A DNA stretch of 64,000 bases from Cranoglanis bouderius (lineage: Eukaryota > Chordata > Actinopteri > Siluriformes > Cranoglanididae), in the NCBI GenBank assembly GCA_023630585.1, contig CM042545.1, positions 558,894-622,893 of the forward strand, written 5' to 3'. The translations under genes were made by a program, and so were the position numbers. Positions 45,091-54,525 of this stretch are shown here, piece after piece. Position 1 is the first letter of the stretch. Every line of letters starts with the position of its first letter. The notes under the pieces were generated by a model. That model saw only the letters and a list, made by a program, of their open reading frames with translations, was not told the origin of the DNA and did no database searches.

Positions 45091-47607
45091 ACAGTTCTCC
45101 CCAGTTTAGCCACAGATTGTGATAGTATCGCTTTCAGTTCTCCCACGGCTAGTTGGTGCCCTGAGGTTTGTTCCTCAAATTTTGTGATCCATCTTTTTCG
45201 CCTCCCTCACATATGCTGGGGAGTCGGTTTATGAGTCCTGTCACATCCATAAAGGTCCACGGAACATATTGTGGCGGTATTTTTCCTCCTTTGAACAATA
45301 GTGGCATCATTTTCATCTGGCATTACAGGTCCCGCCTCCGGCCCTCCTCCCCACTGTGCTTGTCCTGTCTCTTCTTATTCGCTTCTGCTGACCACTTCCT
45401 CTTCTGAGTCCGAACTTAATACTGTATATTCTCCTCTTTCCGAGCTTTCAGCTTCCCCTTGTTTCTGTGCATGAGATCGTGTTATCCTCTGGATTCCTTC
45501 TTGGGGTGCAGTCTCCTTGCCACGTCCTTTTCTCCTTTTCCCCTGCTGGGTCTTTGAACTGGGGTATGCAACGAGGCTTCAGCATGGGGAGGGGGAACTT
45601 TTCTGGAGTACCGTTCTCAGTTCCTCTGAGCTTCGCCGTAGCTCTCGTCTCAGCTCTTCAATGTCAGCCAGTCTCTGCTCCCCTTCTCCTGACATCTTCA
45701 GCTGAGTCGCCATGCTCTGTGCTGCTTGCACCCTTAGCTCCTCTATTCTCTTCAGCTTCTCTTCCAGTCGGATTATCCTTTCATTTCCGCCTCAGATAGT
45801 TTGTGGCCCGTCTGGGCAGCTTGCTCTTCCAAGATCTGCAAGGCTTTCTGTATCTCCCCTTGTGCCTTCTTCGCACTTTCTTCCTCTGCATTCTCCATGG
45901 CTCACTCTGGCGCCCGTCCCTTTTGGCCCTGCCTGCTTCTTCCTCCATATGGTGGAATTTATCTATTAACTTCCCTTCTTCCTCACATGCGTACTGTTTC
46001 ACCTCTTCCAATCTCCCCAATATCCTTTTTCCCTCCTTCACCAGACTTCATCCTTCCTTCCTCATCCTTCATCCCTGCTGCCTCTGCGCGTTGGTGATCA
46101 CATCTGGCTGCGCCTCCACCGCGGCGCCATCTACGGAAGCAGCTGGAAGTACAGCACCTTTTCAGGCTTCCTGCTCTACCCGGATTAAGTTTCCATCTTT
46201 TCCAATCGGTGTTATCTGGACTTCCCCTTGTATCTGTACCCATCCAGTCTCCTCTTCTACCTCTTCCTCTTTCTCTGCCGCCCTTTCCTCCTCTTTTTCC
46301 TGCTCCATCTCATCCCCTACCGAGGTCTTCTTTGGGAGACTGTGCATGTCCACCTCCTGTTCCTCCTTTTCCTCTTTGCCTTGTAGGTTCTCCTCTCCCA
46401 TCTTCTCCCATCTCCCCTTACGCTAACGTATAGTCTGTCCAGGCAGCCGTGTAGGCTGTCTCCTCCTTTCCCTTGCCTCGGTCTGCCCCCCCCCCCCCCC
46501 CCCCTTCGCGGGGTGCTATGTTGTCTCATGTTTCTTTCTCTGGTCATGCTACTTTCTCGTCTATACCATGTCTCCAAGGGCATGCTGCTTCTCTGTTTGT
46601 ACCATGCCTGCGCTCGTCGGGCTATGTCATCGTCTCATTCCATTTCCTCCTGTGACACCTCTCTTCGCCTTGTTGAGTGCCCATAGTGTCCTTGTTGACT
46701 CTCATCTTCTGCATATGGCAAATGGCCCCTTACACTTCTGGCCCCCATGGCTCTCATCGCCTTCTCGCAGGTCTTCGTCTTCCTTGTATTGGCGGAGGCC
46801 CTTTTCATGTGGTTGGAAGCTTCTGTGTCCCTGCTTTCCCTCCTGTGGTGCTTTGACCTGTTCGTGGTCCCCGTGCAACTGTCTCTCCACTGTTAATTCG
46901 TCACCTTGTTTGGGCTTCTCTTTCTCTGCTTTTCCTCCTTCTCCTTCAACCATTGATACAAACCCTTCGACCTGGCCGGACGTTACTTCTATACGCATTC
47001 TCCTAGAGTCTGGGTTAGTCATTATCATTGGGTATATCCCTAATGGGCTGAATGGGATTTGTGGGTACACTCCTGACGGACTGGGTGGACAACTCGCATT
47101 ATATGGGGGCAGTTTGACATGCTCCACATCCAGCTCTGTTGGTGGGGCTTCCTTTCTCTCTCCCTTTTTCCTTCTGTTCTTCAATGTTTAACTTCATTCT
47201 TTCCTTTTCTCTCTCCTCTTGCTCTTCTCTCTCTTTCTTCTCTTGTGCTTTCCTTCTTTCCCTTCCTTCCTTCTCGAACCATCCTAACACATCCCACTTT
47301 CTCCTTGTCGTATCACTATTTTCTTTCTTCACCTCTCCCCAACATTCTAATCTTTCCCACATCTTCTTACATTTTTCCTTCATTAAATGTTCCCTCTTCA
47401 GGCCATTGCAGCGCTCCTGTTGTCTGCTCATGCCATTTCTTCATGGATTTCTTTTTCCACCTCCTTAGGTTTTGCTATTATTATGTCCACTGGCGTGGCT
47501 AACTTCACTCCTTTCTCCATCATGCACCCTTGTCTGGCCCTTGCTGCACTACTCCGTGGACCTGGATTTCTATTTGCTATCGACCACGTCAATTTTGTCC
47601 TTATGCG
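45091..47607 (-). pseudogene. gag: ERV-Y gag middle region, charged and coiled-coil, right copy
   Basis: About 2.5 kb of minus-strand coding-like sequence in shifting frames. LGRLEEVKQYACEEEGKLID (45781-46041) is heptad-like, PKKTSVGDEMEQEKEEERAA (46162-46401) is very acidic, then a proline/valine stretch near 47000 and ERRKAQEKKEREEQEEREKE (47099-47431). A C19 run at 46486-46504 is absent from the left copy. Plus-strand frames here are complements and not genes. I recognise no matrix motif. Confidence 0.55.
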
Positions 47608-48126
47608 TCATACTGTTATGCATGGTGTTACCGGATTTTTACGTATTGCTTCTACCAATGGATTTAATTTGTCCACTAAAATTGCTGTTGTTCGCCCTCT
47701 TTCCCACTGCACCTCTCTTGGCTCTATTGTCACAACTGCTGTCAGTCCTGAGCAATAATTAGACTGTTCCGGCCAACCCGCCGCCAACTCTACCAGGGGT
47801 TCGTCATCCTCATCATATGGATTCTTGATTAGTTCGCACAGTGGTACAACAGCCTGTCCTGGCTTGGGGGTTTCTATCAGGGTACGTAGAACTGGACTCA
47901 ACAATCTGGGACCCCACAATCCCTTTATTTTCTCATACCAGTTCTCTTCTGGGAACAGACTCTGCAGTGCATACAGTCCGTCAAATGTGGTTATTGCCCA
48001 CAACCTTTGTTTAATCAGTTCCGGGGACTGCCACTTCTCTACTCCGTCTTTATCTTCATACATGCGCTCATCAAAGAAATGTGTTCTTATTCCCCTAGTT
48101 ACTATATCTATTTCCAATTCTTCCAT
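47608..48126 (-). pseudogene. gag: ERV-Y gag N-terminal block, right copy
   Basis: 172 codons open from an ATG at 48126, 775 bases downstream of the primer site. It reads MEELEIDIVTRGIRTHFFDE, then LYALQSLFPEENWYEKIKGL and ETPKPGQAVVPLCELIKNPY. The balanced composition is typical of a folded domain. By position it is the matrix/N-terminal Gag region; I do not recognise the family. The left copy is frameshifted right after its ATG. The gag region from here to protease spans about 4.1 kb. Confidence 0.65.
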
Positions 48127-48900
48127 CCAGTGTTTACCTTTTCCTCAGTATTTAGATAAATACTTGATTAGTGTGTGCACGTGTTGTGTGTACTTACCCT
48201 TTGTTCCTATACTGTGCCCTTTTGCCCGCCTCACAAGATGAGGCTATGCAGCACCCACACTATTCCGCCTGTTCTAACTCACCTAACAATAGCTCCAGAA
48301 TTATACACACCACTATTAGGATAAGTACTTCATCCAACATTTGTTCAAAACACATTCAGTTTCTAATCAGTTCACACTATATTGTACTCTTTGACACGTT
48401 ACCGGGGGGCCCCCCATCTCTACCAAGTAGACCTGTCTACCCCGACAGCGGTATCTAGAGACACACTTTTCCTGTTATCCACCTGCCTGTACAGTCCCGG
48501 TTTTGTGGGTTATGTCCACTAGCCGGCGGTATCCGCAGGAATCTTCGTCTTACAGCCCTTCTTTGGACCAATTTACTCATATACCTAACAAAATGGTGTA
48601 TGGTTGTAGAACCATACACCATTTTCAATTAATAACTATGTCTACAAAACCTCTTCTTACACAACATTCACCTTTTGCTATTTCTCATCCAACTTTTCGT
48701 CCACCCTTACAGTTCTTGGCCCGTGGCCAGCAACCCACACCCTCCCCAGGGCCGCCCCTCTTAACAGGCCACAGATTAACTATATACAGACTTTGAGTGT
48801 AACAGATGTCTGCTTACCTTTTGTTATTGAGTTCGGCCGTCTGTAGCCTGCAGAGTGGTCAGTCCTAGTTCAGGTCACGATTAATGCCAGCTGCTTGCGG
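48127..48900 (-). mobile_element. ERV-Y 5' leader, right copy
   Basis: Equivalent of 28166-28980, non-coding, with the 36-base hairpin at 48590-48625. Confidence 0.7.
48590..48625. other. Perfect hairpin in ERV-Y leader, right copy
   Basis: Identical 16-bp arms and GTAG loop as at 28663-28698, although the surrounding sequence differs by several indels. Identity across a noisy region supports that it is a genuine element feature. Confidence 0.8.
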
Positions 48901-48918
48901 GCCCCACGTTGGGCGCCA
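48901..48918 (-). promoter_or_regulatory. ERV-Y primer-binding site (tRNA-Lys type)
   Basis: The minus strand reads TGGCGCCCAACGTGGGGC, which matches the 18-base site complementary to the 3' end of tRNA-Lys(1,2) used by betaretroviruses. It starts five bases (TTAGT) from the LTR end at 48924. Confidence 0.9.
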
Positions 48919-48923
48919 ACTAA

Positions 48924-50520
48924 TGTCGGAAAAAGTTTATGCCTCAGAGAGACCACAGAGCCTCCCTCCGAGCTCCGACATCCAGGGTGGAGTTGAAGTT
49001 CTTCACGGCTGTTTTAGGCTTTTCCAGCTCTTGTTTCACTCAAACTACTGCCAATAAATCGAGATTCTTTAAACTTGGATGAGAAAGAGCAAACGTTGTT
49101 TTTAATGCAATCCAAAAACATAAAAATCCATTGAGCTCAAGGAGAACAACACTCACAATACAAAACACATTTCAATGTCATTGTAAGCAAGTGAATATCA
49201 GCATCCACTGCATCCTCAGTGTCCTCTGTGTTCTCAAAAAACTCCCCAGAAAGTCCCCACTATTTATCCTCGGGCGCAGTAAAGTGCCTCCTTTCTTAAT
49301 TTGCATATGCCCTGGCGGATTCCACTTATTTTCTAGAATGGCCCTTCTGGCCCCTCCTATTCTAATTTACATCCTTCGCCGAATTCCCCTTATTTTCCAC
49401 TTTTCTGGGAACCTCCTCTTTATGCGTCATTTTTTGACTCATATCCTGTTCCCTTATTTCACGGTTTTATTCATTTCCTTATGCCCTTTTTGGATGTTCC
49501 TCTCTTCTAGATTTACCCTTATTTTCGGCTTTTGGCATCATTCGTTAAAAAAAACTCTCTGTATTTAAACTAAACTTCCTAGTTTTTGGCACATTCCGCA
49601 ATGGATTACCATGCCACCAGACGCCTTGCCGTTATTTCAAGATGCCTAAAATGTGTGAGTTTCATTTTACTCTTCTCATTTTATTATTTTTTAAACTAAG
49701 CACTTACTCTTATTATGCTTTGTACTCCGATAATGTATGTAATGCTGTTTTCAGCTTATAAGAATATATCCAAGGCATTACTTAAACTATAGTAGTTTAA
49801 GTAATGGATATATAACTTGGATATATTCTTATAGCTGTGTCTCTAGATTTTTTAGCAAGCCTTGTTTATGCAATACATTCCTTTGGCACGACTATTACTA
49901 TCTCTGTTATTGTCCGGCTACTTAACTTGTTTAATTTCTGGCAAGCGTGGGTGTTCCTATTTCTTAGAACTCCCCTGACTCATGTCCATCATCTGTGTTT
50001 TCTTCTAGCACGCCCATGTGGTCCTTTCTCACCTGCCTCTGGGACATCTGAACTCGCCCTCTATCGTCGCTATCAGCTGACACACTTGGCCGGTATTTCT
50101 AATTACCTGGAGCAGCTCTACAGCACACCTTTACCTCTGTTTCTTGTCCAAATTTCTCAAAGGGTTAGAATGGAGTCCATATCTAAGCAGACACGTCATG
50201 TCATTTATCAATTCTCGTTCTACTCAAACCCCAATGTTTCTGGTGATGACCACATCTCAGTCCACCCAGACTGACTGTTGCCCTCATGTGGACGATTGTC
50301 CATGGGACTCTAAAACTCCCCTGTCTCCCAGTGATTTTCAGGATATGGATGAGTCCACTCTGTCTACTCCTGCCTCCCCCACAGATTATTCCCTGACGAG
50401 TCCAGTTGTTCCTCCTATCATTATTCCTCTCTTTCCACCTTCTACTTCAGTTGGTCCCAGCGCGAGGCGAGCTCTCCTTTTTCCAGACTGATCTGTACTG
50501 CCCCTTTTCCTGAATAAACA
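48924..50520 (-). mobile_element. ERV-Y 5' LTR, right copy
   Basis: In element orientation U3 is about 1.25 kb, a TATA-like GGATAAATAG lies at 49269-49260, and R/U5 is about 320 bp with an ATTAAA signal near 49107, ending CCGACA next to the primer site. The outer end at 50520 is a candidate (TGTTTATTC on the minus strand). U3 contains an antisense open frame. Confidence 0.75.
50144..50491 (+). other. Antisense open frame in U3 with STQT motifs (uncertain)
   Basis: 115 codons on the plus strand, opposite to gag-pol. It includes RSTQTP and QSTQTD, a region rich in Asp/Ser/Pro (SPSDFQDMDES, TDYSLTSPVVPP), and ends at a stop 20-25 bases before AATAAA at 50514 with a GT-rich tract after it. The upstream half of the same frame family (49837-50274) is in another phase because of one extra base relative to 6833-7300. 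It could be an antisense retroviral gene; no homologue recognised, and coding status is unproven. Confidence 0.35.
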
Positions 50521-52340
50521 TGTCTGTTTTCCCCACACTTGCCTCTTGGTATTTATTTGTGTCATGATACTACAGCTATTCACCTGCATCTTATTCTCAA
50601 CGTCCTACAGCTTCGTTTGCTACATTGTGCCTTAAGCTAAGTCTTTTGCGTATTACACTGCTGGCAGCTACTATTTCATTTGGCTCCTCTTTTATTTCAA
50701 TTTCCCCCTTGCTACTTTATTTTTATTTTTAGTCTTTTGGACTTGGGGTTTTTCCCTTTTTATTTTTCATTCCTTGCATTTCTTTTATTTCACTTTTATT
50801 ACCATTCGGTAACTCTTTTATTTCAGCCTTTCTTATGATGCACGCTTGCTTAGTTTGAACTAAAGCCAAGTTTAAGTAAGATTCAAGTTAAATCAGGCTT
50901 CTGTGTTGTCCATTAGTGCCTCCCTCTTAGTAGGACTTCTCCTCAGGACATTTACAGAGAGAGAAGTCTTCCTCCTCTTTTCTCCTTTTAATTCGTTCCT
51001 CAAATTTTCATGTACGGTTCATTATTTCCTTATTTCTGTATTTCTATCTTTCCCATTAATTGAGTGAGTCTGATTACTATTGGTATCAGCTTTGTCTCAC
51101 CCTACACCTGCTTTAATTTAGATTTAATTTAAACAAGGTTTAAATTGAAATGTTAAATTAATATCAAGTTACATTTGTTCAGCCATTTGTATACTTGCAG
51201 GTAATGCTCCCCCTAGTGCTCTGCGGAGAAGCGACGGTTGTCCCCAGGTTGAATTCAGTGAATGGAGTCGCCTGGACTGGCGGACGCAGCGTGGGCTGTA
51301 GGAGTGCACGATGAACGCCTCGGCCCTCGTACCATTGGTAGGCAACATGCGGGTGACATCAGCACTTGAGCACTCCAGGTGAAAAGGCAGACAAGGCCAA
51401 CTGACCACCAGAGCAGTTGGGTTACGTACCCACAGTAAGGCTCCGTCCCGACAGACCTGCCCGTCTGGCACAGCTTGCCACAGAGGCAGCTGGCCCCAAA
51501 AAGGGTTTTAGGAGGAAACCCAATTCCGGCTCTGCAGCCTCATCTGACCGCCGCCCAATTGTGCTAAAGGTCATAGCTGTTTGAGTGGTCGCACCGTGGT
51601 ATGGGAAAGCAAGGGGCCCTGTGTCACACTGCAGTTGAGTGTTTGGGGACCGTCAGGTAGGTTGGCTTCACCACTGATTCTCATCTGAGCAACCTCAATT
51701 CATGCCAGGCATATCTAAACGGCATACGGCCCATCCACTTAGTATATGCCATGGCATCTCTAATTATTTAAGTGTTTGGCCCAGCTCTCTCTCTCTCTTA
51801 AGCCATACTGTCTCCATAGGGCTTATTGACTCAACAGCGCCCCCACTCCAGCAGACCTGTCATAAACACTATGTGTTATAGCTAACGTAGGTCTTCTATT
51901 TTCTTTTATCTATACCTATGTTTTCATTTGCATCTTATTTTAGGTTTCCCTCTTCTAATTATTTCAATTTTGTGTTCTTTTGTTTTAGCTGCTGTTCTGT
52001 TGTGACTTATCTCTTCAAAGTTCACATACAGGCAGAGCCTATAGGAACCAGCAAGGAAAAAGCTAAATGCTAGATTGACGACCCAGGCAGTCAGTGCCTT
52101 TAAGATGACCCACTAGGCTATTGCCTGTCCAAAACCTCTATTTAGACCTGGCATTTACCCACGCAAATTGGCCCTCCCTGGCCACTTACGGCCAAAAACC
52201 ATAAGTATCTGGCCTACGTACCATAACTGTCTACACCAGTTAGCCAAATTTGTATACTCCCTGCGTACCAAATTCAGTATCTCTGTAGCTCATTAATTGT
52301 GTGCGGACTTGTATGGCCTTTGGTGTTCTTTCTCTCTAGC
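50521..52340 (+). mobile_element. ERV-X leader, part 2, right copy
   Basis: TTTGAACTAAAGCCAAGTTTAAG (about 50850) and the block from AACCAGCAAGGAAAAAGC to CCAGTTAGCCAAATTTG (52050-52250) match the inner element's leader in reverse. About 51180-51860 has no counterpart there and is unrecognised. It ends at TCTCTAGCCAACAGTG, the gag start region. Confidence 0.7.
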
Positions 52341-52700
52341 CAACAGTGAGGCACTGTGTCCCAATCATCCAGTCCCGCCACCTACTGGGACGACCTCGAG
52401 ACCTGGCTGTGTGTCGTGATGACTGCGTTCCTGCTCCAAGCTGCTGGCGACCTACAGCACCTAAGCAGAGAGCAACTGTACGATGACGTAAGTGGACAGA
52501 CGGCCACAAAACATCGTCGCCCAGGCACGACTCAGCAAAACGAGCAGAGACCGAGCACAGAGAGCAGTTGGCGAGAGAATCCAGAGAGGAAGTCAACATG
52601 AAACTCCAACAAGTGAAGCTCTCCTAACCAGAGCAGAAAGTGAACTGAAAAGAAAGGAACGCTAAGGTCACAAAACTGGCTCAAAGATTGTCTGATCAAT
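52341..52700 (+). pseudogene. gag: ERV-X gag N-terminal remnant, right copy
   Basis: Matches the first roughly 110 codons of the inner element's gag (CTCGAGACCTGGCTG; CTAAGCAGAGAGCAACTG). Where the inner element has CCATGTCCC, this copy has CTGTGTCCC, so the start codon is lost. No continuous frame. Confidence 0.65.
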
Positions 52701-53306
52701 GGGCGAGAGTGTTAGTGTTGGGTTTATTTTTAGTTCAGTAGCGTTCACGCGCAGAGGCTGTAATGTAATGCTTTGCTATTCAAACACACAGCCCATTGTT
52801 TTCTATACCACCTGCTGGCGACCCGAGCTGAAACCCATACTTCAGCGCAACCAGGGTACACTTTCATAGATCGACTTAACACCATTCACAGAGAACTGAA
52901 CTGGTCATACCTTCTACTAAATGACCAGAGAAGGTAAACGCTCGCCTCAGAGTTTTCCTTGACCAGTTGGCACAAGCCTCCCAGCCACCACTCCTTAATT
53001 CCAAAAAGGGGGGTGGAAGCCCACTGCTCAGTGTGTCACCAGGCAGAATCCACAAGGCCTACGTGAAGCAGAGGACTGCTGCCGAAAAGGTGTGGAAGAA
53101 ACCACCCACTTACCCTGTCTCTGAATGGCCCTAGAGGGTGCACAAACACACATCGAGATGGACCCTCAGCCTGAGGAAGCAAAGGCTGAGGACATTTAGG
53201 AGCCACCCGCTGATCGATCAGTTTGATCCACTTGTCATCCGATCACCATGACGACTGTCGCCCAACGATGTCCACACCTGGACATCCTTGTCGGAAAGGG
53301 GGGGAC
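52701..53306 (+). mobile_element. ERV-X gag end scrap, 3' non-coding and polypurine tract
   Basis: GGCCCTAGAGGGTGCACAAA (about 53130) matches the inner gag near 17600. 53215-53300 matches its 3' non-coding region (GATCACCATGACGACTGTCG). AAAGGGGGGGAC directly precedes the LTR. Everything from late gag to integrase is missing. Confidence 0.75.
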
Positions 53307-54525
53307 TGTAACGTGTGAACATACCAAACTGATTTCTGAATCAGCCTGGATCTAGCAAAGAAGTTTCTCTGTGTCTTTGAGCCATGAATCCTTTCCTGTA
53401 ACCCACCTCTGGTCTTAGCCAGATGCCATCGGAATGTGACACAAACGTTACATTGAAATGTGACACATTACGTTACATTGAAAAGAGATCTCCCATTGTG
53501 TGTGTGTGCTTTGTTTGTGTGTGTTTGTGTGTGTGTGTCTGAAGGGGGCCACGGAAAGAGGAAGCCAGGATCTCTCTCCCGGACAAAAGATGCAACCGCC
53601 TCACGGCCCAAACCTTTTCGAACGGCACGACGAACCAGCGAACTCTACACGATCTCGCGCGAACTTTCAAACTAAGCCATGAAAGTATAGTTTTAGAAAG
53701 TATAGATAATGGATCTAATGGATTGTACTCCTATTTACAGGATATTTAAGTTCGTTGCTGGTTTTGAAAAAGGCTAATTAGTTGTGTTATTGTCTGCCAT
53801 TCCCTTTTATTTCATTACTTTCTCTCTATACCTTTTCTTTCCTTGTATATCGATGTACGTATGTATGTTTTGCTTAGAGTTAGTCGTATGTATCCATAGT
53901 TACATCTAGTTATTAAAATCTATTATCCCACGCTTGATTGTCTCTGTTTTGGTCTCGTGATGAGTCCCTTAAATGCTGCGAGTCTCACTACGTGCTCTGG
54001 AAAATTAATTTTCCTTCTTGGCCAGAAGGATAAACTCCCTCTTCATAGTTCATAATTCCAAACTAGACTACAGCTAATCCTAAAAGCTGATCTAGACCAC
54101 ATACATAGTCATAATTAATTATAATCCGTAGTAGTTAATTATCTATAGGTATATGTGCACATACATGAATTCTCTTTCATGGCTGATGTATATTTATAAC
54201 TGGTCACAACACACGTTGATTAGATATATTTCACGCCATTCGAGCTAATTCCTGATATAAATTGGAGAATACATTTAAACGTGTTAAACATCTTTTAATT
54301 CGTTACATGAATTGTAACTGGTGGAGAATATTTTTAAATGTTGCAGATTCATCCGATTTACTACACATTCTGGTAGATAAGGCGGGCACGCTTTAAAACT
54401 AGTCTACTTTAAAATGGTGCGTTGAATCCAAGCGTGCACTTCTGTTTCGTTTTTCATGTTTGAAGTTGATCCATTACATTATTCTGGTGGAAAAGAATAA
54501 TGCTAGTAATGATTGATTCGTTACA
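53307..54525 (+). mobile_element. ERV-X 3' LTR, right copy (1219 bp)
   Basis: TGTAACGTGTGAACATACC to GATTCGTTACA, followed by ATAG. It is about 540 bp shorter than the 5' LTR of the same element. At 53474-53545 it carries, in reverse orientation, the segment around the CA tract of the 5' LTR, with CATTGAAAAGAGA at one end and GTGTCTGAAGGGGG at the other, and it lacks the region equivalent to about 3992-4490. Confidence 0.9.

Larger units (their letters stand above)
38898..50520 (-). mobile_element. ERV-Y provirus, right copy (uninterrupted, defective)
   Basis: About 11.6 kb on the minus strand: 5' LTR, lysine-tRNA primer site, leader, very long gag, protease, linker, RT, RNase H, truncated integrase, truncated 3' LTR. 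The better copy for gag. No env. It lacks the inner ERV-X and shows its intact target site at 42933-42936. Confidence 0.85.
36737..54525 (+). mobile_element. Outer ERV-X element, right copy (complete ends)
   Basis: 5' LTR 36737-38514, leader, inserted ERV-Y (38898 to about 50520), leader part 2, gag remnants, polypurine tract, 3' LTR 53307-54525. The target duplication is ATAG at 36733-36736 and 54526-54529, within satellite DNA. Without ERV-Y the element would be about 6 kb and lacks all of pol, so it looks like a non-autonomous member mobilised by relatives such as the inner ERV-X. Confidence 0.85.

Noticed and set aside
50521..51173. Extension of the ERV-Y LTR to the TTACA at 51173
   Set aside because: Sequence around 50830-50890 matches the ERV-X leader, so the ERV-Y LTR must end earlier.
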